The position numbers were made by a program, and so were the translations under genes. 64,000 bases of DNA from positions 248,001 through 312,000 of the forward strand of contig CBDAUF010000002.1 of assembly GCA_965200535.1 (NCBI GenBank), read 5' to 3'. Positions 26,505 to 35,961 of this stretch are shown one piece after another. Origin of the DNA: MPNO01 sp965200535 (GTDB taxonomy: Bacteria > Pseudomonadota > Alphaproteobacteria > MPNO01). Positions within the stretch are counted from its first letter, which is position 1. Each line of letters starts with the position of its first letter. Under the pieces are notes generated by a model. It saw only the letters and a program-made list of their open reading frames with translations, was not told the origin of the DNA and made no database searches.

Positions 26505-26784
26505 CGCAGTCCAGCCTCTGTCCGTTGCCGCGGGTTGGATCGATCCGCCGACAATACCCGAACGCCGGTTCGCTGTAAGCGCCGGAAGCGCGGCAACGCG
26601 CGAAAATCGACAGCCGGCCGCGAAGCTGCTAGCCTCGTTCCGGCCGGAGCGCCGCTGCCGCGTTTGCGGCTTGCTCCGTTGGAGGAGGGGCGATGATCGG
26701 TGCGGTTCTGCCTGCCGGCCCCGACCGCCGCGACCGCCCTCGGCCCGACGGCAACCGCGCCGGGCGGGGCGCCCCGGGCGCCGC

Positions 26785-28683
26785 ATGAAGGCGGTCCTCG
26801 CTGCAGTCGAGACCGGCGCGGGCGCGGTCGAAAAGACCCTGGCCTTCGGAGCGTCCGTCCTCGCCATCTATGTCGTCGGCTTTGCCCTGATCGACGAGGG
26901 GCTGCTGCGCGGCGGCGCGATCGGGCTTGCGGCCGCGATCATCCTCCTGTCGCGGCCCCTCGCACGCTCGTTCTCCGGTGCGTCCGCGGCCGTCCGCATC
27001 GCCCTGTGGCTGGTCGATCTGGCTCTGCTCGCCGGTTTCTTCTACGGCATCTTCTGGTTCTTCCGCACCATCGATGCGATCGAGGAGGCGCTCTACCTGC
27101 TCGACGGCTGGGACGTTTCGGTGGCGCTGTTCGGGCTGGTCGTCGTCATCGAACTGACGCGCCGCACCTTCGGCCCCATCCTCGCATCGATCAGCGTGCT
27201 GGCGCTCCTCTACGCCCTGTTCGGCCACGAACTGCCGTGGATATTCGGGCACGGCGGCTTCAGCCTCGACCAGGTCGTGCAGGGCGCGTGGTACGGCTAC
27301 GACGGGGTGTTCGGGTTTCCGGTCGGCATCGTCGCCTCGCTCGTCGTGATCTTCATCATCTTCGGGGCGCTGCTCGAGGGAACCGGGGCGAGCACGGTGC
27401 TGCTCAAGATCGCCGTCGCCGCGACCGCGCGCATCCGCGGCGGCCCGGCCCATTCCGCCATCGTCGCCAGCGCCCTGTTCGGCACCATCTCCGGCAGCCC
27501 CACCGCCAACGTGGTCGGTACGGGGGTGTTCACGATCCCCATGATAAAGCGGCAGGGCTTCCCCAACTCGTTCGCCGGCGGCGTCGAGGCGGCCGCCTCC
27601 AGCGGCGGGCAGTTCACCCCGCCGATCATGGCCGCCGTCGCGTTCATCATGGCGGACCTGGTCGGGCTGCCCTACGTCGTCGTCGCCGGCGCCGCGATCC
27701 TGCCGGCGCTGTTCTACTATCTGAGCCTGTTCGCCTCGGTCTACGCCGAGGCGGTCAGGCGGGGCATCGGCGCCGTGCCGCCGGACGAACGCCCGAAGAT
27801 CACCGCGGCCGACTGGGTCCAGTCGGCCGGGTTCATCGTCCCCATCGCCGTCGTCGTGACCGTTCTGCTGGTCGGGCGCTCGCCCGGCGCCGCCGGTTTC
27901 TGGGCGGTGGTCGCGGTCCTCGTCACGGCCTTCGCACTCAAGCCCGAACTGCGCCGCAAGCCGTGGCTGCTCGTCGCCGCGCTGGTCAAGGGCGGGCGGC
28001 AATGCGCGCACATCCTGATGGCGGTCGGCGCGATCGGCATCGTGATCGGCGCCATCAACCAGACCGGGATCGGCGTGCACTTCGCCTCGATCATGCTGAG
28101 CGTCGCCGAGGGCTCGCTGTTTCTCGCGCTGGCGGTGGCGATGGCGGCGTGCCTGCTGCTCGGCATGGGGCTGCCGACCCTCCCGGCCTATCTGATCATC
28201 GTCCTGATCATCGGCCCCGCCGTCATCAAGCTCGGACCCGAGCCCCTGCTGGTGCACCTGTTCGTGCTCTATTTCGGCGTCCTGTCGAACGTCACCCCGC
28301 CGGTGGCCATCGCGGCCTACGCGGCGGCGCCGATCGCCGAGGCCAACCCGCTGTCCACCGGGTTCCAGGCGCTCCGCATCGCCGCCGTCGGGTTCCTGAT
28401 CCCGTTCGTGTTCGTCTTCAACCCGTCTCTGCTGCTGGTGCTCGGCGTCGACTGGTACGCTCTCGTCTCGATCCTGATCCGGCTGCCGATCGCGATCTGG
28501 CTGATCGCCACGGCGCTGGCGGGGTGCGACAGCGGCCCGTTCGGCATCCCGGAGCAGATCGTCCGCGCCGCCTTGGGGCTTGCGGCGCTGGTCGGCATGG
28601 CGGAGATTCATCTGCCGGCTGCCGTCATCGGCGCGGCGCTGATCGCGGTCCACCGCGTCCGCCGCCGCCCCGCCGCGGACTGA
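26785..28683 (+). CDS. TRAP transporter permease, fused 4TM/12TM (TAXI type)
   Basis: A 632-residue inner-membrane protein in which the small (DctQ-like, about 1-140) and large (DctM-like) permease domains are fused, as usual for TAXI-TRAP systems. Signatures include GPAHSAIVASALFGTISGSP, NVVGTGVFTIPMIKRQGF, GGQFTPPIMAAVAFIMADLV and MGLPTLPAYLIIVLIIGPAV. ATG 26785 is chosen since earlier in-frame sequence is arginine-rich and lacks helices. The matching binding protein starts 57 bases downstream. The system would import an organic acid by a cation gradient. Aromatic or carboxylate substrates are suggested only by the oxygenase genes nearby. Confidence 0.93.
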   Translation: MKAVLAAVETGAGAVEKTLAFGASVLAIYVVGFALIDEGLLRGGAIGLAAAIILLSRPLARSFSGASAAVRIALWLVDLALLAGFFYGIFWFFRTIDAIEEALYLLDGWDVSVALFGLVVVIELTRRTFGPILASISVLALLYALFGHELPWIFGHGGFSLDQVVQGAWYGYDGVFGFPVGIVASLVVIFIIFGALLEGTGASTVLLKIAVAATARIRGGPAHSAIVASALFGTISGSPTANVVGTGVFTIPMIKRQGFPNSFAGGVEAAASSGGQFTPPIMAAVAFIMADLVGLPYVVVAGAAILPALFYYLSLFASVYAEAVRRGIGAVPPDERPKITAADWVQSAGFIVPIAVVVTVLLVGRSPGAAGFWAVVAVLVTAFALKPELRRKPWLLVAALVKGGRQCAHILMAVGAIGIVIGAINQTGIGVHFASIMLSVAEGSLFLALAVAMAACLLLGMGLPTLPAYLIIVLIIGPAVIKLGPEPLLVHLFVLYFGVLSNVTPPVAIAAYAAAPIAEANPLSTGFQALRIAAVGFLIPFVFVFNPSLLLVLGVDWYALVSILIRLPIAIWLIATALAGCDSGPFGIPEQIVRAALGLAALVGMAEIHLPAAVIGAALIAVHRVRRRPAAD

Positions 28684-28740
28684 GGCCGGCCGGCCCGTCC
28701 GTCGGACCGCATGTTCATGCTGCAACGGGGAGAACCGATA

Positions 28741-29763
28741 ATGATTGCGAGACTGGGAAGCATCGTCGCTATTGCGGCAGTCCTTGCCGGCGGCCAGCAG
28801 CTTGCCGCCAAGGAGCGCTACACGCTCGGCAGCCTGCCGCCGGGAACGACGCCGTTCATCGTCAACACCTCGTGGCTCCAGGCGGTCAACAAATACGTGC
28901 CCGACACGGAAATCCGCATTTCCGCGACCGGCCCGGCGACCGGCCACCAGCTGCAGGCGAGCGAAGGGAAGATGGACTTCTTCATGTACGGAGTCCTCGG
29001 CTACCACCTGATGTACAAGCAGGTGGGTCCGTTCAAGAAGATCAAGGACGGCCCGGAGCGCTCGCGCAGGCTCAGCATGATCTTCTCCTACCCGATCGGC
29101 GTCTACCAGTTCGTGGTCTACGAGAGTTCCGGGATCAAGGCGCTGGCGGACATCAAGGGCAAGCGGGTGTTCCTCGGACCTCCGGGCGGCGCTGCGACGC
29201 GCAACACCAAGCTCCTGGTCGAGGCGATGACGGGCTACAAGCCGGGCGTCGATTTCAAACAGATCAAGATGGGCTGGGGGCCGGCGCAGAACGCGTTCCT
29301 CGACCGCAAGTTCGACGTCTGGATCCCGGTCAGTAACGCACCCAGCCCGGCGATCCAGCAACTCGCGCTGAAGAACAAGATCCGCCTGCTCAGCCTCGAC
29401 CGCAGCAAGTTCGACCATCCGGCGGCGAAGAAGTATTTCGGGCAGCCCGGACGGGTGCTCAAGGAAATCCCGCCCGACGTCTACGGCGAGAACCAGGCCA
29501 ACGAGAAACCGGTGCTGTCGACCGGCGCCTGGGTCGGCCTCGGGGTCAGGGCCTCGATGCCTGCCGAGACGGTGTACAAGATGACCAAGGCGTATTTCGA
29601 CCATCTCGACGAGGCATGGCAGGCCGCAGCCTGGATGAAGGACGCGGTCAACGTCGCGAGCGCCCTCGCCGCGGTATGCGGCGAAATTCATCCCGGAGCG
29701 ATGCGCTATTACCGGGAAAAGGGCTTCAAGGTCGGCAAGGTGCTGGACTACGACAAGCAGTAA
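28741..29763 (+). CDS. TAXI family TRAP transporter solute-binding protein
   Basis: Periplasmic binding protein of 340 residues. A signal peptide (IARLGSIVAIAAVLAGGQQL) is followed by the TAXI fold: YTLGSLPPGTTPFIVNTSWL, SATGPATGHQLQASEGKMDF, VYESSGIKALADIKGKRVFL and GPPGGAATRNTKLLVEAM. The ATG at 28741 has a GGGGAGA site. It follows the fused permease by 57 bases and completes the transporter. A strong hairpin lies 19 bases after its stop. A Rieske oxygenase gene follows at 29865 and may process the imported compound. Confidence 0.92.
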   Translation: MIARLGSIVAIAAVLAGGQQLAAKERYTLGSLPPGTTPFIVNTSWLQAVNKYVPDTEIRISATGPATGHQLQASEGKMDFFMYGVLGYHLMYKQVGPFKKIKDGPERSRRLSMIFSYPIGVYQFVVYESSGIKALADIKGKRVFLGPPGGAATRNTKLLVEAMTGYKPGVDFKQIKMGWGPAQNAFLDRKFDVWIPVSNAPSPAIQQLALKNKIRLLSLDRSKFDHPAAKKYFGQPGRVLKEIPPDVYGENQANEKPVLSTGAWVGLGVRASMPAETVYKMTKAYFDHLDEAWQAAAWMKDAVNVASALAAVCGEIHPGAMRYYREKGFKVGKVLDYDKQ

Positions 29764-29781
29764 CGCCCCGGCCGCGCCCGC

Positions 29782-29809
29782 GGAACGGCGGCCGCAACGC
29801 CGCCGTTCC
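29782..29809 (+). terminator. Hairpin after the TAXI operon
   Basis: A perfect 10-bp stem (GGAACGGCGG with CCGCCGTTCC) and an 8-base loop lie 19 bases past the stop of the solute-binding protein. No run of T follows, so it may act as a weak terminator or mRNA stabiliser. It would separate expression of the transporter from the Rieske gene. Confidence 0.4.
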
Positions 29810-29864
29810 GGCCGGTTGTCGGGCCGATCCGGGCGCCGGGCCCGGGGGCTGACGGGAGGCTGCG

Positions 29865-30931
29865 ATGAGCGACAGGACGATAGCGCCGTTCGTGAGGAAC
29901 GCGTGGTACGTTGCGGCATGGCCGGAGGAGGTCGGCGACCGGCCGCTCGGCCGGACGATCATGAACGAGCCCATCGTCCTGTTCCGCGATGCGGAGGGCC
30001 GGGCTGCGGCGCTGGAGGACCGGTGCTGCCACCGCGGCGCGCCGCTGACCCACGGGACCTTGTGCCGGACGGGATCGAATGCGGCTACCACGGTCTGGTC
30101 TACGACCGCAGCGGCCGGTGCGTGCGCATCCCGGGCCAGGACCGGATCGCCGGTGCGGCGCGTGTGCGCAGCTATCCGGTTGTCGAGCGTCAGCAGTTTG
30201 TCTGGATCTGGATGGGCGACCCGGCGCTGGCCGATGAGGGCGCGCTGGTCGACTACCCCTGGCACGACCAGCCGGAGCGCTGGCCGCACCGGCGCGCGAT
30301 GTTCCGGATTGCGGCCAACTACATGATGATGATCGACAACCTGATGGACCTGTCGCATCTGGGCTACGTTCACGGCGGGACCATCGGCGGCAGCCCGATG
30401 GTCCACTCGACCGCCGACATGTCGGTGGCGCGCACCCCGACGGGGGTGATGCTGACGCGCGAGATGCGCGGGATGGCGCCGCCACCGACCTTCCGTCGGG
30501 CGGTGGGGTTCGAGGGTCCGATCGACTGGCGCCAGGAGTTCGAGTACGTGGCGCCGGCGGCAGTCGTCCAGTGGGCGGGCGCGGTGGATGCGGGCAAGGA
30601 CGTCAAGGACGAAGACGATCCGGGGGGGTTCAGGAACCGTCTGTTCCACGGGGCGACGCCGGAGACGGAGGAGAGCTTCCACTATTTCTGGTCGGCGGCG
30701 GTGGGTTATCGAACCGACGACCGGCAGGCCGCGGATGAGTTCTTCGAGGAAGTCCACGCGACCTTCCTGGAGGACAAGGCGATCATGGAGGCGCAGCAGG
30801 CCCGCATCGCGCTGGAGCCCGACCGCGCGCTGGTCGCGATCCGCGCCGACGGTGCGGTGGTTGCCGCCCGCCGGCACCTGCAGCGCCTGCTGGACGGGGA
30901 AAGCGGAGCCCGGGCCGCGGCCGCAGAATAA
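29865..30931 (+). pseudogene. Rieske (2Fe-2S) oxygenase, frameshifted within the Rieske site
   Basis: A second oxygenase of the vanillate-demethylase type. The start (ATG 29865, GGGAGG site) reads FVRNAWYVAAWPEEVGDRPL and DRCCHRGAPLTHG, giving the first Cys-His pair. Near 30058 the frame must gain one base to continue as VPDGIECGYHGLVYDRSGRC with the second Cys-His pair. The rest is intact, including the iron site MIDNLMDLSHLGYVHGG, and ends at a TAA at 30931. The corrected length is about 355 residues. As it stands, the ribosome would leave the frame between the two halves of the cluster, so the product would be inactive unless this is a one-base sequencing error. Confidence 0.85.
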
Positions 30932-31048
30932 CGCCCGCCGGCTCGGGCACGACCCGGCCGCTCCGCTGCGCACGGTGCCGCCGTCCCCGCCGGCGCCGCA
31001 CCGGCGGGCCGGACATAGTCCTTTCTTATCCGTTCCCGGGGGAGCATA

Positions 31049-31819
31049 ATGAACGCGAAATACGACATACGACTCAACCGATGGGGCGTCGCGATGGAAA
31101 ACTGGAAGGACGATGTAAGAGAGTTCGAATCATTCGAATTTCCGCCGGATCCGGCCGACGACTTCGATGCGGCGCCGGCCACCGCCGAGGTCGCCGGCAA
31201 CCTTCCGGATCTGCCCCTCGAGACATGGCGGCTCGGCAACGCGAGCCGCCGGCAGTTCCTGCGCGGCGCCGTCTGCTCGGGGATCGCGGTCTCGGCGGCG
31301 TCCTACATGTTCGCCGGCGGTGCGCGCGAGGCCCGCGCCGCGGTGCGCGGCGTCGAGCGGCTGGTATCGCTCAACATCAACGGCAAGGTGCGCCGGGTCG
31401 ATGTGGCGCCCAACGAGACCCTCGCCCAGACCATCCGCTACAAGCTCGGCCTGACCGGCACCAAGATCGGCTGCAACCGGGCCGAATGCGGTGCCTGCAC
31501 GGTGCTCGCGGACGATATGCCGATCTATTCCTGCTCCACCCTGACCCACCAGGTCCGGGGCAAGAAGATCACGACCGTCGAGGGCGTCGCGGCCCCCGAC
31601 GGCACGCTCCACCCGGTCCAGCAGGCCTTCATCGACGAACTCGGGCCGCAGTGCGGCTTCTGTACCCCCGGTCAGGTCGTCGCCGCCGTCGGATTGCTGA
31701 AGAAAAATCCGCGGCCGACGGTGGACGAGGCCAGACGCGCCATGTCCGGCAATCTCTGTCGATGCGGCGCTTACGACCACTATCTCAAGGGCGTCATGCG
31801 CGCCGCGGGGAGGGCATAA
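31049..31819 (+). CDS. (2Fe-2S) subunit of a molybdenum hydroxylase, Tat-exported (CoxS-like)
   Basis: Small iron-sulfur subunit of a xanthine dehydrogenase/CO dehydrogenase-type enzyme, 256 residues. It has an unusual 65-residue acidic N-terminus, then a twin-arginine signal (SRRQFLRG at 66-73) and a hydrophobic stretch. The ferredoxin domain has C142, C147, C150 and C162. The helical domain has C202, C205, C237 and C239. Usual CoxS proteins are about 160 residues and cytoplasmic, so export of the whole enzyme is likely, with the large subunit carried along. ATG 31049 has a GGGGGAG site; ATG 31094 is an alternative. The stop lies three bases before the large-subunit start. Confidence 0.92.
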   Translation: MNAKYDIRLNRWGVAMENWKDDVREFESFEFPPDPADDFDAAPATAEVAGNLPDLPLETWRLGNASRRQFLRGAVCSGIAVSAASYMFAGGAREARAAVRGVERLVSLNINGKVRRVDVAPNETLAQTIRYKLGLTGTKIGCNRAECGACTVLADDMPIYSCSTLTHQVRGKKITTVEGVAAPDGTLHPVQQAFIDELGPQCGFCTPGQVVAAVGLLKKNPRPTVDEARRAMSGNLCRCGAYDHYLKGVMRAAGRA

Positions 31820-31822
31820 GTC

Positions 31823-34231
31823 ATGGCATATACTCTGATCGGCAAGGACTTCACCCCGCCGGACCTGCACGCGAAAGTCACCGGCGCGGCGAAATACGCG
31901 GAGGACTTCCGCGCCGACGGGATGGTGTTCCTCAAGACCTACCCGTCGCCCATGCCCCACGCCAAGGTCAAGTCGATCGACGTCTCCGCGGCGAAGAAGA
32001 TGCCGGGGGTCCTCGGCGTCATGCTGCCCGGCGAGATCAAGCAGCCCAAGGACGCCGGGCACGCCATCCTCACCGACTATCCGGTCTTCGTGGGCCAGCC
32101 GATCCTCGCCGTGGCCGCGGCCACCGAACAGCAGGCCGAGGATGCGCTGGCGACGGTCAAGGTCGATCTCGAGCCGCTGGCGTTCTGCATCGATCCGCTC
32201 GACAGCCTGAAGCCGGGCGGCCCCGACGCCCATGTCGGCGGCAATGTCGCCAACCGGCAGAAGATCGCGCTGCAGCGGATCAAGTGGACGGGCAAGGATT
32301 TCGCGACCGCCGGCGACGACCGGCTGCCCATGGGCAAGCCGGCCGCGGAATGGTCCTACGGCGACCTCGAGGCCGGCTTCGCGAAGGCCAAGGTCGTGGT
32401 CGAGGAATCGTTTGTCAGCGCGGCCAACGCCCATCATGCGATGGAGCCGCGTTCGGCGGCCGCCTACTGGGCCAACGGCAAGTGCCATGTCTGGGGCTCG
32501 ACCCAGTCTTCGTCCTTCGCCATACCGAGCCTGGCGAAATATATCGGCATCAAGCCGCCGCAACTCAATCTGGTGACCGAATTCTGCGGCGGCGGCTTCG
32601 GCGGCAAGGCTTACTCCTACCCGCTGATGGCCCTGCCGGCGCTGATGTCCAAAAAGCTGAACGGCCGCCCGGTGATGATGCGGGTGAGCCGCGCCGACGA
32701 GTTCTATAACGGCTACGCCCGCGCCGGTTTCCAGGGCTGGGTGAAGATCGGTTTCTCGGAAACCGGCCGTGTCGTCGCCTTCGACAGCTACGTGATCCAG
32801 GACAACGGATCCACGACCGGCTTCTGGGATTTCCAGAACTTCGGGCTCGCCTCGTCGGTCATCCTCCAGCCCGAAGCGATGCGGTTCCGCGGCATCCCGG
32901 TTCTCACCAACACCCCGCCCAAGGGGGCGCAGCGCGGCCCGGGCGAAAACCAGACCGCGAATATCCTGGAGCCGCTGCTCGACAAGGCGGCGGGCAAGCT
33001 CGGTATCGACCGCCTGGCGGTTCGCCTGGCCAATGCGCCGGGCGGCGGCGACGGCAACAGCATCGGCCCCAAGCGCGCTCCGCTGACCAGCGCCTATCTC
33101 CGCGAGGGGCTGGAGCAGGGAGCCGCCATGTTCGGCTACGCGGACAGGATCAAGAAGTCCGGGAAGCAGGCAAACGGCAGGATCCGCGCCGTCGGCATCG
33201 GGCAGGCCTACCACGCCGCCGGCTATAACGGCTGGGACGGCATGGTCCGCATCACGCCGGACGGCAAGCTTCACATCCACACCGGCGTCGGCAATCTCGG
33301 CACCTACTCCTATGCGGCCACGTCCCGGGTCGCCGCCGAAGTCCTGGGTTACGACTGGAACAACACGGTGATCGAACGGGGCGGCACCCTGAAAGCCATG
33401 CCGTTCAATATCGGCCAGTTCGGCTCCAACACCTCGTTTACCATGACGCGGACGAACTACGCGGCCGCGATGGACGCCAAGCGGAAGCTGCTCGAAATCG
33501 GCGCCGCGATGCTCGGCGGGCAGGCGGGCGATTACAAACTCGAGAAGGAACGGGTCGTCGGCAAGAACGGGTCGGTGAGTTTTGCCGATGCGGCCAAGAA
33601 GGCCATCGAGCTGGGCGGCAAGTATTCCGGCAAGGTGGTGGACGACGATCTCAAGGGGCTGACCAAGCTGTCAGCCAAGATGATCGCGGGAACCGGTCTG
33701 ATCGGCGTCGCCAAGGACAAGCTGCCCAAGAAGGGCACCGTTCCGGCGCTGGCCGCCGCCTTCATCGAGATCGAACTCGATCCCGAGACCGGCCGGGTCG
33801 AGGTCGTCGATTATCTCGGCGTCGCGGAGGTCGGCCAGGTCCTGCATCCCCAGGGGCTGGACGCACAGGTCCGGGGCGGCGCCGTGATGGGCTTCGGTCT
33901 GGCGGCCACCGAGCGCTATGTCTACGACCCGGCCTACGGACGGCCCAACGCGCTCGGCTTCTACCAGGCCAAGCCGCCGACCTATCTCGACGTGCCCGCC
34001 GAGATGGCGTCGCTGGCCGTCGAGGGCGCCGTCGATCCGCAGAACCCGGTCGGAGCAAAGGGGATCGGCGAGCCCATCCAGGGCGCCGCATCGTCGGCCT
34101 ACCTGAGCGCCGTGTCGGACGCGCTCGGCGGACACACCTTCAACCGGGTGCCCGTCGTTGCCGACATGATCATCAACGCGCTGGCCAAACAGCCGCAGTC
34201 CCACAAGCCGCTGCAGACCAACACCCAGTAG
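31823..34231 (+). CDS. Molybdopterin-binding subunit of a xanthine dehydrogenase-family enzyme (CoxL-like)
   Basis: Catalytic subunit of 802 residues that binds the molybdenum cofactor. The start IGKDFTPPDLHAKVTGAAKYAEDF is the usual N-terminus. Cofactor-binding segments include FCGGGFGGKAYSYPLMAL and KGAQRGPGENQTANILEPLL, and the catalytic Glu is in GAKGIGEPIQGAA (Glu750). The active-site loop is not AYRCSFR, so this is not a form I CO dehydrogenase. It has no signal peptide of its own and probably leaves the cell as a complex with the Tat-bearing iron-sulfur subunit. Substrates of the family are N-heterocycles, aldehydes, purines or aromatic acyl compounds; which one is unknown here. Confidence 0.93.
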   Translation: MAYTLIGKDFTPPDLHAKVTGAAKYAEDFRADGMVFLKTYPSPMPHAKVKSIDVSAAKKMPGVLGVMLPGEIKQPKDAGHAILTDYPVFVGQPILAVAAATEQQAEDALATVKVDLEPLAFCIDPLDSLKPGGPDAHVGGNVANRQKIALQRIKWTGKDFATAGDDRLPMGKPAAEWSYGDLEAGFAKAKVVVEESFVSAANAHHAMEPRSAAAYWANGKCHVWGSTQSSSFAIPSLAKYIGIKPPQLNLVTEFCGGGFGGKAYSYPLMALPALMSKKLNGRPVMMRVSRADEFYNGYARAGFQGWVKIGFSETGRVVAFDSYVIQDNGSTTGFWDFQNFGLASSVILQPEAMRFRGIPVLTNTPPKGAQRGPGENQTANILEPLLDKAAGKLGIDRLAVRLANAPGGGDGNSIGPKRAPLTSAYLREGLEQGAAMFGYADRIKKSGKQANGRIRAVGIGQAYHAAGYNGWDGMVRITPDGKLHIHTGVGNLGTYSYAATSRVAAEVLGYDWNNTVIERGGTLKAMPFNIGQFGSNTSFTMTRTNYAAAMDAKRKLLEIGAAMLGGQAGDYKLEKERVVGKNGSVSFADAAKKAIELGGKYSGKVVDDDLKGLTKLSAKMIAGTGLIGVAKDKLPKKGTVPALAAAFIEIELDPETGRVEVVDYLGVAEVGQVLHPQGLDAQVRGGAVMGFGLAATERYVYDPAYGRPNALGFYQAKPPTYLDVPAEMASLAVEGAVDPQNPVGAKGIGEPIQGAASSAYLSAVSDALGGHTFNRVPVVADMIINALAKQPQSHKPLQTNTQ

Positions 34232-34253
34232 GCGGCGCGAGAGGAGACGACTC

Positions 34254-35243
34254 ATGACCGACTTCATGCATTCGTTCGAGCTGTTCGCCCCGGCCAGCCT
34301 CGCCGATGCGGCCCGCATTCTCGATGAGCACGGCGACAAGGCGTGGATCGTGGCCGGCGGCAAGGACAGCTTCGACTGGTTCAAGGACCGCCACAAGCAG
34401 CCGCAGGCGGTGGTCGATGTCTCCGGGCTGAAGGAACTGCGCGGGATCGCCGATAAGGGCGATCATGTGGCGATCGGCGCGGCGACCACGCTGACCGAGA
34501 TCGAGGAAAACAAGCTCCTCCGGGACCGCTATCCGCTCCTCGTCGCGGCGGCGGCGAAGGTGGCGAGCCCGCAGATCCGCAACGCGGGGACCGTCGGCGG
34601 CAATGTCGCCCAGGATACGCGCTGCACCTACTATCGGGACGGCTTTCCGTGCTACCGCGCCGGCGGCAATACCTGCTACGCCAACACGCCGACGGCGATG
34701 AACCGCGAACATGCGCTCTTCGAGGCCTCGCGGTGCGTTGCGGTGACCCCGTCCGACACGGCGCCGGCGCTGGTCGCGCTCGAGGCGGAGATGGTGGTTT
34801 CGCGCGCGGGCAAGACGCGCACCGTTCCGGCCGAGAAGTTCTTCATCGGCCCCGACATCGATATCACCCGGATGACGGTCCTCGAGAAGGGCGACATCCT
34901 GACCGAGGTCCGGCTGCCGAAGAAATGGGCGGGGGCGAAGCACTATTTCGAGAAGGTCGCCGATCGCCAGACGTGGGACTTTGCGCTGGTCAGCATCGCC
35001 ATGGTTGCCCGGACCGACGGCGGCAAGATCGTCGACGCGCGGGTCGCCTGCGGCGGCGTCCAGTGCACGCCCCGCCGCCTGACGGCGGTCGAGGATCTGC
35101 TGAAGGGCGAGCCGGCCGGCGTCGAGACGGAGACGCTGGTGAGACGGGTCGCGGCGCAGGGCGCCAAGCCCCTCAACTTCAACCACTTCAAGATTCCGTT
35201 GATGGGCAATCTTGCGGCGCGGGCGGTAAGAGCGCTGACCTGA
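34254..35243 (+). CDS. FAD-binding subunit of the molybdenum hydroxylase (CoxM-like, with extra cysteines)
   Basis: Flavin subunit of 329 residues. FAD-binding motifs are AGGKDSFDWFKDR (about 35-47) and AGTVGGNVAQDTRC (111-124). C124, C133, C141 and C161 (RCTYYRDGFPC, GGNTCYA, EASRCVAV) lie in a loop where 4-hydroxybenzoyl-CoA reductase carries a 4Fe-4S cluster. An extra cluster is therefore possible, though the spacing (8, 7, 19 residues between them) differs. It starts 22 bases after the large subunit, with GAGGAGA upstream, and completes the L-M-S set in the order S-L-M. It would take electrons from the iron-sulfur subunit to flavin and then to a membrane acceptor. Confidence 0.92.
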   Translation: MTDFMHSFELFAPASLADAARILDEHGDKAWIVAGGKDSFDWFKDRHKQPQAVVDVSGLKELRGIADKGDHVAIGAATTLTEIEENKLLRDRYPLLVAAAAKVASPQIRNAGTVGGNVAQDTRCTYYRDGFPCYRAGGNTCYANTPTAMNREHALFEASRCVAVTPSDTAPALVALEAEMVVSRAGKTRTVPAEKFFIGPDIDITRMTVLEKGDILTEVRLPKKWAGAKHYFEKVADRQTWDFALVSIAMVARTDGGKIVDARVACGGVQCTPRRLTAVEDLLKGEPAGVETETLVRRVAAQGAKPLNFNHFKIPLMGNLAARAVRALT

Positions 35244-35248
35244 GCCGC

Positions 35249-35395
35249 ATGGAGCTGTTTCGCGTCTCCCGGAATGTCTGGGGGCAGGAAGTCCTGATCG
35301 GAATGTCGTGGGACCTGCTCTGGGTTCCGGTGGCTGCGGCGTTCGGTTTCATGGTCCTGCACCAGTCGATGCGTTTCGTCCGGCGCGGCAGATGA
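35249..35395 (+). CDS. Small single-helix membrane protein of the hydroxylase operon
   Basis: A 48-residue frame with one clear membrane helix (LLWVPVAAAFGFMVLHQSM) flanked by basic residues (RFVRRGR). It starts five bases after the flavin subunit stop. Its stop overlaps the start of the cytochrome b gene by four bases, so it is tightly packed in the operon. That packing is the main evidence it is a gene. It could anchor the exported hydroxylase or assist the cytochrome. I do not recognise a family. Confidence 0.6.
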   Translation: MELFRVSRNVWGQEVLIGMSWDLLWVPVAAAFGFMVLHQSMRFVRRGR

Positions 35396-35961
35396 CGGGC
35401 GGAGGGGTCCGCCACGCCCTTCCGGACCGTCTGTTCCACTGGATCATGGCGGTCCTCGTCGTCCTGCTGCTCGGCACCGCCTTTCTGCCGATCGTCGGCG
35501 TCCGGTTCCCCTGGGTGACGATCCACTGGGTATCGGGCGTCCTTCTCATCGCCGCCGTCCTGTTCCATCTCTACCGCGCGTTCGCCGTCCACGGTCTGGC
35601 CGCCATGATGCCGGCGATGTCGGACATCCCGGGCCGGCGGGCGGATGCGGAGAGCGGGGCGAAATACGATCTCTGGCAGAAGGGGTACCACTGGTCCGCG
35701 GCGCTGGTCCTCCTGGTCCTGCTGGCGACCGGCGCCCTCATACTGGTGCGGATCGATACGCCGGCGTGGAACCGGGACCCGTCGATCCTGTCGGACGGAG
35801 ACTGGGGCGTCGTCTACGCGCTACACGGCGGGTCGGCGCTGATCCTGATCTTTCTGTTCATGCTTCATGTCTATTTCGCCCTGCTGCCCGAACACCGCCG
35901 GCTGCTGATGGCCATGGCGCTGGGACGGCCGGTCGACGGGGCGCCGGAGCAGCCGCCATGA
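35392..35961 (+). CDS. Cytochrome b (b561 / formate dehydrogenase gamma-like)
   Basis: A 189-residue membrane protein with four helices and histidines placed for heme b: LFHWIMAVLVVLLLGTAFL, IHWVSGVLLIAAVLFHLYRA, KGYHWSAALVLLVLLATGAL and ALHGGSALILIFLFMLHVYFA. It resembles the cytochrome subunit of periplasmic dehydrogenases that pass electrons to quinone. It overlaps the upstream small gene and the downstream 124-residue gene by four bases each, so all belong to one operon. The obvious inference is that it links the exported molybdenum hydroxylase to the quinone pool. Confidence 0.88.
   Translation: MTGGGVRHALPDRLFHWIMAVLVVLLLGTAFLPIVGVRFPWVTIHWVSGVLLIAAVLFHLYRAFAVHGLAAMMPAMSDIPGRRADAESGAKYDLWQKGYHWSAALVLLVLLATGALILVRIDTPAWNRDPSILSDGDWGVVYALHGGSALILIFLFMLHVYFALLPEHRRLLMAMALGRPVDGAPEQPP

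Noticed and set aside
26629..29919. A 1,096-codon open frame on the minus strand opposite the TAXI genes
   Set aside because: It is antisense to a clear permease and binding protein, has a composition rich in Arg, Asp and Gly typical of shadow frames in high-GC DNA, and matches nothing known.
31823..34231. Form I carbon monoxide dehydrogenase large subunit
   Set aside because: The form I loop AYRCSFR is absent; the corresponding region reads QRGPGENQ. The name is therefore kept general.
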